This document shows, piece by piece, positions 17,906-25,233 of a stretch of 64,000 nt of DNA. Both the position numbers and the translations under genes were made by a program. The stretch is from Paenibacillus dokdonensis (GTDB lineage Bacteria; Bacillota; Bacilli; Paenibacillales; Paenibacillaceae). The DNA lies in NCBI RefSeq assembly GCF_004916975.1, contig NZ_STGQ01000002.1, positions 1,130,079 through 1,194,078 on the forward strand. The letters are read 5' to 3'. The notes beneath the pieces were generated by a model, which saw nothing but the letters and a program-made list of their open reading frames with translations, did not search any database and had not been told where the DNA came from. The stretch's first letter is position 1. Each line of letters opens with the position of its first letter.

Positions 17906-18949
17906 TTAAGGTAAAAAGTCATTGGTATAAGCGCCGCTAACCTCAAGCGGTTTCTCGAGCAGTTTATGCTCATACATCCAATCGGAATAACCCTTCCACA
18001 CCTGTTCCTTCTGCTCGCCCCAACGCGCTGCATCGTCCTTGTATTTCGGGCTGAGCCATTTCTGGCTGGCCATGACCAGGTCCTTATCAAGCTCAGGCAC
18101 AGCCTTGATCAGGATATTAGCGGCATCCTCAGGATGGTCGATCGCATATTGATATCCCTTAGATGTGGCGCGCATAAAGGCTTTCACAAGCTCGGGATCT
18201 TCCTTGATCTGCTTCTCATTCGTGACCAGAACCGGTGTATAGTAATCCAGCTTGTCAGAGAAGTCCTTCACATACAGCATATCAAGCGGCTGTTTTCGCA
18301 GCTCGGCTTCAATACCGGTCCATCCGTAAAAGATCCAGGCAAAATCGATATCACGCTTCACGGCTGTAAAATAATCCGCTTCGCCCATGTTAACGATTTT
18401 GACCTTGCTCACATCACCTTTGTCGATGTCCATGATCGAGCTGATCACGGCCTGCTCGACAGGAGAGCCCCAGCCGCCGTAGGTTTTGCCTTCAAAATCC
18501 TTTGGCTTCTTGATGTTCCGGTCCACCGGAGCGGCAAAACCGGATGTATTATGCTGAATGACGGCCGCGATCGATACCAAAGGCACGCCTTGCGTACGCG
18601 CCTGGGTCACGTTCTCCTGAACGCTGACGCCAAAGGGCACTTTGCCGGATGCCACCATGGCATCCGCTCCACCAGAGCCGGGCTGCACGATTTCGACATT
18701 CAGGCCTTCTTCTTCGTAATAGCCCTGATCCTTAGCTACGTACAATCCGGTATGGTTCGTATTCGGCGTCCAGTCCAGGACGACCTTCACATCCTTGAGC
18801 TTCTTGGTTCCAGTTCCATCCGCAGCGGAGGATGATTCACCGGATGGTTTGCCCGCATCCGTCGTTTGGGCGTTCTTGCTTCCACAGCCGGCAGCTACCA
18901 GCATGAGCAGAAAGGCTAGTAGAAGCAGTCCGATCTTCTTCGTTTTCAT
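17906..18949 (-). CDS. thiY: HMP/thiamine-precursor binding lipoprotein (NMT1/THI5-like)
   Basis: 347 aa with lipobox VAAGC (Cys22), followed by a Ser/Thr-rich linker and an NMT1/THI5-like periplasmic-binding domain. The segment VVLDWTPNTNHTGLYVAKDQ is the conserved start of ThiY-type pyrimidine binders, and QENVTQARTQG and GYGGWGSPVEQA-like features (here YGGWGSPVEQAV) continue the family pattern. It captures N-formyl-4-amino-5-aminomethyl-2-methylpyrimidine or HMP outside the cell. It is the first gene after the TPP riboswitch and begins with GGAGAGAG upstream of its ATG. Confidence 0.92.
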   Translation of the reverse strand: MKTKKIGLLLLAFLLMLVAAGCGSKNAQTTDAGKPSGESSSAADGTGTKKLKDVKVVLDWTPNTNHTGLYVAKDQGYYEEEGLNVEIVQPGSGGADAMVASGKVPFGVSVQENVTQARTQGVPLVSIAAVIQHNTSGFAAPVDRNIKKPKDFEGKTYGGWGSPVEQAVISSIMDIDKGDVSKVKIVNMGEADYFTAVKRDIDFAWIFYGWTGIEAELRKQPLDMLYVKDFSDKLDYYTPVLVTNEKQIKEDPELVKAFMRATSKGYQYAIDHPEDAANILIKAVPELDKDLVMASQKWLSPKYKDDAARWGEQKEQVWKGYSDWMYEHKLLEKPLEVSGAYTNDFLP

Positions 18950-19070
18950 TTTTTCTCTCTCCTTACCAGGTTTCTCCCCTTCATTGCAGCAGAATCGTTT
19001 CCTTCCATATCTGAGAGTTGAATAAGAGAATCATGACAGCCTATGTCTTCCGATGACTCTATCATTCAAC

Positions 19071-19098
19071 AAAAAAGCGCCCCGTATACGGGACGCTT
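19071..19098 (-). terminator. Riboswitch-controlled intrinsic terminator
   Basis: On the minus strand AGCGTCCCGTATACGGGG CGCT folds into a near-perfect hairpin followed by TTTTTT. It lies between the TPP aptamer and thiY, the position of the expression-platform terminator. A second perfect hairpin, CATGGCG/CGCCATG (19114-19130), sits between aptamer and terminator. Confidence 0.85.
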
Positions 19099-19131
19099 AG
19101 GGCGCAAGATGGGCATGGCGAAGCGCCATGA

Positions 19132-19233
19132 CGATGCTTTTCCTACGCTGGCATTACCCAGATCAGGTTTAAGGGTCAGTATCTTGAAGGGATACAATCT
19201 CAGCCGGCCAATTCCAGCACCCCGGATTCTTAT
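19132..19233 (-). ncRNA. TPP riboswitch (THI element)
   Basis: The minus strand contains, in order, GGGGTGCT, GGCTGAGA, ACCCTTAAACCTGATCTGGG-like core (key words ACCTGATC and TGGGTAATGCCAGCGTAGG). These are the diagnostic helices of the TPP aptamer: the CUGAGA pyrimidine-sensor loop and the GCCAGCGUAGG pyrophosphate-sensor side. With TPP bound, the downstream terminator should form and shut off the thiY-thiX-thiZ operon; the small binding-protein gene is in the same transcript. Confidence 0.97.
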
Positions 19234-19257
19234 GAAGTTACGGGTATATCAATGTGT

Positions 19258-19286
19258 ATTATAGTCTTAACTCTGCAGGAATTCAA
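19258..19286 (-). promoter_or_regulatory. Promoter of the thiamine-precursor operon
   Basis: On the minus strand TTGAAT (19286-19281) and TATAAT (19263-19258) are exactly 17 bp apart and lie about 30 bp before the riboswitch aptamer. Confidence 0.8.
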
Positions 19287-19316
19287 TCCATTCCCGCTAA
19301 GGCCCTAAAAGAAGGC

Positions 19317-19345
19317 GTATAAATCTTCAGGTAAATGCCATTATA
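19317..19345 (+). promoter_or_regulatory. Candidate sigma-G (forespore) promoter of the germination operon
   Basis: GTATA (19317-19321) and CATTATA (19339-19345) with a 17-bp spacer resemble the sigma-G consensus (-35 gcATr, -10 cATtmTA). Germination receptor operons are expressed in the forespore under sigma-G, so both site and location fit. Confidence 0.5.
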
Positions 19346-19379
19346 AGGATGGAGGAGAGGCCCTGGTCTATTTAGGAGG

Positions 19380-20474
19380 ATGAGGAAAATAAAAGCACCC
19401 ATATCATTTGCGCAATCCGTCATGATCATTATGCTCAGTACAGGCCTTCTGAATCATGTTATTATCATTCCTATTATGCTGGATGCAGCTAAACGGGACG
19501 CTTGGATTTCCGTGCTTCTGGCTAGTGCATGTGCGCTGGTCTGGATTTTTATCCTGCATATCAGCAGTGCCAAAACCAATAAGCAGCATCTGTTTGAATG
19601 GCTTTCGAAAGCTTACCACCCCATAGTAGGCCGCATGTTTGCAGGTATCACGGGCGTATATCTATTTGCCATATGTACGCTTACAACCAGGGACACCGTG
19701 TACTGGATCCATCTGACCTTCTCTCCGGAGACGCCCATTGTGGTATTCACCTTCTTGTTCCTTTTGATTTCTGCGACAAACGCTTATTTGGGTATCCATT
19801 CCTTGGCCCATACCGCAGGCATCCTGCTGCCCTTTGTGGTTGTGCTGGGTTTTTTTGTAATGCTGTCGAACACGCCTCACAAGGATTATTCCTTATTACG
19901 GCCGATGATGGAACACGGCATTCAGCCGGTTTGGAACGGGGCCGTATATGCAGGAGCCGGTTTTGCTGAGGTCATCATGCTTCTGTTTTTGCAGCATCAC
20001 ATCAAGTCGCGCCTGACATATCTATCCTATATGATCATGATTCTGCTTCTCTTGGGTCTCACGATGGGTCCGATTATCGGCTCGATTGTTGAATTTGGTG
20101 CGGATGAAGCCGATAAGCTCCGCTTTCCTGCGTATGAGGAATGGAGATTGCTGATGATTGGCCGCTACATCGAGCATTTGGATTTTTTCAGCGTGTACCA
20201 ATGGTTCAGCGGTGCATTTCTGCGAATTTCCCTGGCCATGTTTCTCATTCTCGATATATTTCAAATTAAAAGTAAAAGGGGGAAGATATGGATACTTGGC
20301 TGCATTTTTTTGGCCGTCGCCGTGTTCTCAACCATCCCTTTTAGCGATAAATTCTTCCTAAAGATGATGTCTTTTTACGTGCTTCCGTTTTCTTTATGGG
20401 GAGTGCTGATATTTTCAGTGATTATTGCCGGGCTGGCGAGTTTGGCCCACCGAAAGGGGAAGGTGACGTCTTGA
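19380..20474 (+). CDS. gerB: Spore germination receptor B subunit (GerAB/GerKB family permease)
   Basis: 364 aa, ten to twelve predicted membrane helices, APC-superfamily-like spore germination permease. The protein begins close to ISFAQSVMIIM, the conserved ISxxQ start of GerAB proteins. In germinant receptors of the spore inner membrane, this subunit is thought to bind the germinant. It is the first gene of a B-A-C operon and overlaps the A gene by four bases. Its start is odd: AGGAGG (19374-19379) touches the ATG (19380) with no spacer; the next in-frame ATG would remove the conserved N-terminus. The symbol is used at family level; the germinant is unknown. Confidence 0.9.
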   Translation: MRKIKAPISFAQSVMIIMLSTGLLNHVIIIPIMLDAAKRDAWISVLLASACALVWIFILHISSAKTNKQHLFEWLSKAYHPIVGRMFAGITGVYLFAICTLTTRDTVYWIHLTFSPETPIVVFTFLFLLISATNAYLGIHSLAHTAGILLPFVVVLGFFVMLSNTPHKDYSLLRPMMEHGIQPVWNGAVYAGAGFAEVIMLLFLQHHIKSRLTYLSYMIMILLLLGLTMGPIIGSIVEFGADEADKLRFPAYEEWRLLMIGRYIEHLDFFSVYQWFSGAFLRISLAMFLILDIFQIKSKRGKIWILGCIFLAVAVFSTIPFSDKFFLKMMSFYVLPFSLWGVLIFSVIIAGLASLAHRKGKVTS

Positions 20475-21910
20475 AGGAGCATGATCAAAAGGAAAACCAA
20501 ACACTTGAAGAAACGGCTTTACGGCTATTCGGTTCAAGCGCGGACATTCAGAGAAGGACAATCGCCTTGTCGAATTCGGACTATACCGTACACTTGGTTT
20601 ATTGCGAGGGACTATGCAATGTCAATAAAGTGGAGCAATACATCATACCCGAATTAAAAAATATTCCGGAGGATATATTCCAAACAAGTGAAATGAATCT
20701 GGAACAAAAAATTCCATTTCACATGAATACCCTTCAAACGGATCAGGTGGAAGCATCGATGAGAGAAACCGTGCTGAATGGTGATCTCCTGCTGATCTTT
20801 AAGCCCTCGAATCAATTCTACTCCGTGACCTTGGCCGATCCGCCCAAACGGACGCCGGAGGAACCGAATACGGAAGTGTCGACAAGGGGACCCAGAGATG
20901 GCTTCACGGAAGATACATTTACCAATATTGCTTTGATTCGGAAAAGGATCAAAACCGAGTTACTGGCGGTTGAAGAATTCACGATTGGGTCCCAGACGGC
21001 TACGAAAGTTCATCTGTTATACCTAAAAGACACGGTTCAGCAGCATGTTCTCGATGAGATTAAGGCCAAGCTGTCTCGTGTACAAATCAAAGGGCTCGTC
21101 AGCAGTACCCAGCTGGAAGAAAGTTTGATGGGTTTCTCCTTTTTTCCGCGGATGTCTTACACGGGAAGGCCGGACTATGCCGTCAATTCGCTGCTCCACG
21201 GCAAGTTTATACTGGTGATGGGCGGCTCACCGACAGTGATTATAGGACCGGCGACTTTTAATTTTCTGCTCAATACATCGGAGGATGCCCATAACGTTAA
21301 TATCTTTGTTGCATTCACGAGGCTTTTAAGGATATGCGGAGTGCTGCTCTCCATATTTCTGCCTGGGTTTTGGACGGCAATCACGACGTTCCACCAAGAC
21401 CAGATTCCTTTTACATTACTTGCAACCATAGTGAATTCCAGACAAGGCGTGCCTCTACCGGCTCCTTTGGAAGCAGTGGTCAGTCTCCTTTTGTTCGAGA
21501 TATTCCGGGAGGCGGGAATGAGATTGCCCTCTTCGTTCGGACAGACTCTTTCGGTTGTGGGCGGGTTAATTATCGGTCAAGCAGCCATCAGTGCCGGCAT
21601 TGCTGCTCCCGGCACGATTGTGGTTACAGCGATTTCTGTACTCGCCACATTTACGCTCGTGAACCAGCCTCTGGTCAGCGTTGTCAGCTTGGTTCGTATT
21701 GCCGTGCTCTTAATCTGCGGAATTCTAGGTCTGTTTGGTACGTTAATAAGTCTGCTGGCTCTGGTCCTCTTTTTGGTTAATCTGCGTTCTTTCGGCACCT
21801 ACTATCTGTCTCCAGTATCTCCGCCGCGCTTTAAGGACATATATAAAGTTTTTTTCAGAATGCCGTGGGGCAAGGGGAAATTCACCGACAACTCGGAAAA
21901 TAAAGGATGA
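20471..21910 (+). CDS. gerA: Spore germination receptor A subunit (GerAA family)
   Basis: 479 aa from the TTG at 20471, which overlaps the TGA of the preceding gene as TTGA and follows GGGGAAGGTG; the longer frame from 20396 reads through the previous gene. GerA family: a soluble N-terminal domain (about 1-240) with NSDYTVHLVYCEGLCN near its start, then four to six membrane helices with conserved TFHQDQIPFTLL, GVPLPAPLEAVVSLLLFEI-type sequence and EAGMRLPSSFGQTLSVVGGL-type loops (only key residues quoted). With the B and C subunits it forms the germinant receptor in the spore inner membrane; the N-terminal domain faces the core side. Normal length for the family. Confidence 0.93.
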   Translation: MKEHDQKENQTLEETALRLFGSSADIQRRTIALSNSDYTVHLVYCEGLCNVNKVEQYIIPELKNIPEDIFQTSEMNLEQKIPFHMNTLQTDQVEASMRETVLNGDLLLIFKPSNQFYSVTLADPPKRTPEEPNTEVSTRGPRDGFTEDTFTNIALIRKRIKTELLAVEEFTIGSQTATKVHLLYLKDTVQQHVLDEIKAKLSRVQIKGLVSSTQLEESLMGFSFFPRMSYTGRPDYAVNSLLHGKFILVMGGSPTVIIGPATFNFLLNTSEDAHNVNIFVAFTRLLRICGVLLSIFLPGFWTAITTFHQDQIPFTLLATIVNSRQGVPLPAPLEAVVSLLLFEIFREAGMRLPSSFGQTLSVVGGLIIGQAAISAGIAAPGTIVVTAISVLATFTLVNQPLVSVVSLVRIAVLLICGILGLFGTLISLLALVLFLVNLRSFGTYYLSPVSPPRFKDIYKVFFRMPWGKGKFTDNSENKG

Positions 21911-23055
21911 GAATGAGCATGAAAATAATCCGATGCATTCTTGTCACCGCGCTTTTCTCCACGCTGCTGACGGGCTGCTGGGGTGCAAGGGAAATCGAGC
22001 ATATGATTTACGTAAATACACTCGGAGTTGACTATGTAAAAGACAAAGTCGTGGTTTATATCCAAATGGTTAACTTCAGCGGCATTGCCAAGAAAGAGTC
22101 GGGGCAGACCCAGGCGCAGAAGACATCCGTAGGGAGAGCGGAGGGAGATTCGTTTGATACCGCGATCTTCAATCTGTACAATTCAAGCCCGCAAAGGATT
22201 GTCTGGAGCAATGTGAAAACGATTGTATTTAGCGAGGCGGCCTTGAAGGGCGGCTTAATTACACAGGTTTTGGAAGTATGGGACCGGTATTATGAATTTC
22301 GTTATACGGTTTGGACCATGGCGACCAAGGAACCTATCGAAGAAGTACTCAATACGGCATCAATCAGTGATTTATCCGTGATCTACTCGCAGCTTAATAG
22401 CCCAATGCATACGTATGAACAGAACTCAATCATCGCTCCGATGTATCTGTATAACTTTATAAGGAAGTGGAAAGAGAAAGGCGAGACGGTGCTGTTGCCT
22501 TATCTGGATATTAAGTCAGGCTGGTACGATAACAAAAAACCTTCTCCTAACATCAGCATGACCGGAGTCTGTTTTTTGGATAATCAGCAATACCGGGGCT
22601 GCCTGGAGGGCAATGATATATTAGGGCTTCGATGGCTGGAGAAAAGGACGAAAAGGACGCCCTTGGTGATCAAGGAAGAAAAGAAAGTAAAGGCATTGAT
22701 GGTCATGAATAAGCTTAAAACCTCCGTACATCCAAAGCTGAAACAGGGCAAGCCCGCGTTCGACATCAAAGTATCCATGCAGGCCACGCTCCCGCAATTG
22801 AGCACCAGCCTTCATAAGAGACAGCTTGAACTGCAGGCTACTAAGGAAATTAAAGATGAAATTATGAAGACTTACTTGAAGGGCTTGGATATGAACGTGG
22901 ATGCTTATGGGCTATCGGCAAAATTCTTTCGCAGTATGCCGAAGGAGTGGCATAAGCTGAACACCAAGGAAAAAATAGCCTTGGATCCAAGCAGTATCGA
23001 TAACATTGATATTAAGGTGAATCTGATCAGTGGTGGAATATCCAAGATGAGGTAA
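21907..23055 (+). CDS. gerC: Spore germination receptor C subunit (GerAC family lipoprotein)
   Basis: 382 aa. Lipoprotein signal with lipobox LLTGC (Cys24) followed by WGAREIEHM, the signature start of GerAC proteins. The remainder forms the GerAC mixed alpha/beta domain exposed on the outer face of the spore inner membrane. The ATG at 21907 overlaps the preceding TGA (ATGA); ATGs at 21913 and 21919 are alternatives, and AAAGG (21902-21906) has better spacing to 21913. The operon ends with a perfect 20-bp palindrome at 23075-23094. Confidence 0.92.
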   Translation: MRMSMKIIRCILVTALFSTLLTGCWGAREIEHMIYVNTLGVDYVKDKVVVYIQMVNFSGIAKKESGQTQAQKTSVGRAEGDSFDTAIFNLYNSSPQRIVWSNVKTIVFSEAALKGGLITQVLEVWDRYYEFRYTVWTMATKEPIEEVLNTASISDLSVIYSQLNSPMHTYEQNSIIAPMYLYNFIRKWKEKGETVLLPYLDIKSGWYDNKKPSPNISMTGVCFLDNQQYRGCLEGNDILGLRWLEKRTKRTPLVIKEEKKVKALMVMNKLKTSVHPKLKQGKPAFDIKVSMQATLPQLSTSLHKRQLELQATKEIKDEIMKTYLKGLDMNVDAYGLSAKFFRSMPKEWHKLNTKEKIALDPSSIDNIDIKVNLISGGISKMR

Positions 23056-23074
23056 GGGTTGCATAGTGAAGAAG

Positions 23075-23097
23075 GCGTCCCGGATCCGGGACGCTTT
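23075..23097. terminator. Terminator after the germination operon
   Basis: GCGTCCCGGATCCGGGACGC (23075-23094) is a perfect inverted repeat followed by TTT. It lies between convergent genes and may serve both. Confidence 0.7.
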
Positions 23098-23150
23098 AAA
23101 GTGTAAGATGGATGGCTTGCAGTTACGAATTGGTGATTTAGTTATTTTGG

Positions 23151-24389
23151 CTACGAGCCAGCCTGAATCACTTGCTGCTCTTTATATGCGCGCTGTTTGC
23201 GCTGGATCTGGAATGCCGCAAAGCTTAGAGCAACCATGAAAAGCGTGAAGACCGCCAGCAGCCAGGCCGTTTGGTTTACTTGGAGATGATCCATGCACCA
23301 GCCGATAACCAGTGGAAGCAGCGCACCACCCACCCCTCCGGAAGCAATGAGGATGCTCGGCGTAGATTCCTCGCTTCCCGCAAGCATTTTACTCGCAAAG
23401 ACAAGAGCGATGGAGAAAATGCCGGACATGAACAGACCAAGCAGCAAAATAACGGTAAAGGCTGACCAGACGCTTGAGGTAAGAGGGAAGATGGCCAGCA
23501 GGACCAGCGTCACCGCGCAGCTGAAAAATACGTATACCCGGTAATGAATGCGTTCAGCGACTGTACCTGCGAAAATCCGTCCCACAGACATGGCGATCCA
23601 GAAACAGGTGACGCTGAGCGCCGCTCCGGCTTCCTTCATACCAAGCTTCTCAATCAATATGGCAGGCATAAAGTTGGCAAGACTCATCTCAGTCCCGACA
23701 TAAATAAAGAAGAACAGCATGAACATCAGCAGAATCCATAGGGATTTACCCTGATAGGGAAAAGGCTTCTTGGGTTCACTAATGACCTCGGTGTTTGAAC
23801 CGCTGATGGATGCTGTCAGCTGCTTCATGCCGAGCTCGGCATCAATGGTTTCACCAAAGGAGCTTTTGGTCCAGAAGAAAAAGGTGACAAGTGAAAACAA
23901 AGAAATGACGAGAAAGGAAAAACGCCACCAGCCCTGCGTAATTAATCCGCTTGCGATGAGCGGCATGAGCATGGCTCCCACACCGAAAAAGACTTCAAGA
24001 CGGCTCATGGCCACCGCCGTTTTTTCCTTAATGGCTGCAATAATAATCGTTCCGATCACTGCCTCAATCATGCCGAAGCCAAAACCGGCGCATGCGGCTA
24101 TAGGGTACAACCACCCCCACGGTGGCAGGAGCATGTAAGCAAGCTCGGCTGCGCAAAGCAGGGAAACCGCAATCAGCAAACCGCCTCTTTTGCCGAATCG
24201 TTTATTAAGTAAAGGAGAGACAAGCACCCCTGCCAGAAAACCGGCAAACTGGGTGAAAATAAGCGTCCCGCCTTCGCTGTATTCACGGCCGTAATGCTCG
24301 AGAAGTACAGGAAGTACTGAACCGAGCACGACATGGGCCAGACCAATCAGAAAGTAGGATAAACATCCTATCCATAATAACCGTTTCAT
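23151..24389 (-). CDS. Major facilitator superfamily transporter
   Basis: 412 aa with 12 predicted membrane helices in two halves joined by a charged cytoplasmic loop (about residues 175-215). The inter-helix-2/3 motif appears as SPLLNKRFGKRGGLL, the MFS motif-A region. Similar architecture occurs in FucP-like sugar transporters and in Bacillus drug-type efflux proteins; no substrate motif could be recognised. It is a monocistronic gene, divergent from the PNPOx-like gene and convergent with the germination operon. A GGAGCTCATC ribosome site precedes the start. Confidence 0.85.
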   Translation of the reverse strand: MKRLLWIGCLSYFLIGLAHVVLGSVLPVLLEHYGREYSEGGTLIFTQFAGFLAGVLVSPLLNKRFGKRGGLLIAVSLLCAAELAYMLLPPWGWLYPIAACAGFGFGMIEAVIGTIIIAAIKEKTAVAMSRLEVFFGVGAMLMPLIASGLITQGWWRFSFLVISLFSLVTFFFWTKSSFGETIDAELGMKQLTASISGSNTEVISEPKKPFPYQGKSLWILLMFMLFFFIYVGTEMSLANFMPAILIEKLGMKEAGAALSVTCFWIAMSVGRIFAGTVAERIHYRVYVFFSCAVTLVLLAIFPLTSSVWSAFTVILLLGLFMSGIFSIALVFASKMLAGSEESTPSILIASGGVGGALLPLVIGWCMDHLQVNQTAWLLAVFTLFMVALSFAAFQIQRKQRAYKEQQVIQAGS

Positions 24390-24570
24390 GATGAGCTCCT
24401 TCTTATAGTATTTATGACAAACGTTTTCTCATCCTCATCATACCAAGCCATATCTCCTGCGTCACCGATTCTTGTAAAATTCTCCTGAACGGTTCATCCA
24501 AATTCGGAAAGGGTACACTACATATACGTGCATGAAAGCTATTTATCAATGGATAGGAGAATGATAGCGA

Positions 24571-24990
24571 ATGGAAGCTAAAATTGAAATGGAACAAAAT
24601 ATTGCGAAAATTATGGATCATAATGAATTCTGCTCCTTTGCCACCGTTGAAGGCAATCGGCCAAAGCAGCGCTATATGGCGCTCTATAATCAGGGGTTGA
24701 GCATACATATGGTGACCGACCGCAAAACCCATAAGGTGGAGGAGCTTGAGGAAAATCCGCATGTTTCCCTGCTTCTCGGATATGAGAAGGGCGGTACCAA
24801 GGATGTCGTGGAAATCGAAGGCGTCTGCAGTATTTCGGATAACGATGAACTTCGCAAGCAGATCTGGAAACCGGAGTTCAAAATGACATTTTCAGGCCCC
24901 GAGGACCCGGACTATGTCATTCTCAAGATCAAGCCGGTGCGGATTGAATACACATCAGACAACGGGGAAAAACATGAGTGGATTGAGTAG
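24571..24990 (+). CDS. Pyridoxamine 5'-phosphate oxidase-like FMN-binding protein
   Basis: 139 aa split-barrel protein of the PNPOx-like superfamily. The order of elements fits: NEFCSFATVEGNRPKQRYM (substrate/flavin strand), HMVTDRKTHKVEELEENPHV (phosphate-binding helix region, with the K-x-x-x-L-x-x-N-P pattern) and a closing strand near VILKIKPVRIEYT. Members bind FMN, F420 or heme and are often called general stress protein 26-like. True pyridoxine oxidase activity is unlikely for this short form. It is a single gene with a strong terminator following it. Confidence 0.8.
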   Translation: MEAKIEMEQNIAKIMDHNEFCSFATVEGNRPKQRYMALYNQGLSIHMVTDRKTHKVEELEENPHVSLLLGYEKGGTKDVVEIEGVCSISDNDELRKQIWKPEFKMTFSGPEDPDYVILKIKPVRIEYTSDNGEKHEWIE

Positions 24991-25046
24991 AAAAGCCATT
25001 TGTGCTAGTGTTTTCGAACTAAAAGCCAGTATGTAAAATCTTGTAT

Positions 25047-25081
25047 AATACCTGGGACAGGGTCCCAGGTATTATTTTTTT
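25047..25081 (+). terminator. Strong terminator after the PNPOx-like gene
   Basis: AATACCTGGGAC (25047-25058) is complementary to GTCCCAGGTATT (25062-25073) and is followed by ATTTTTTT. Confidence 0.92.
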
Positions 25082-25233
25082 ACAAATGGGTGTTTTTGTC
25101 TTTATTTTGGGATGGAATCGATATAAACTACTATTGGACCATAGAAGGATTTAACCGGTGGTTATTTTAGAGAACGGTTACAAAACGGTCCGTGCATTGT
25201 ACTTTTGAGGTACATATATTTAGGAGGGGTAAA

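Noticed and set aside
19043-19264. 73-codon ORF over the TPP riboswitch
   Set aside because: The region is fully explained by the aptamer and terminator on the other strand; the ORF has no ribosome site.
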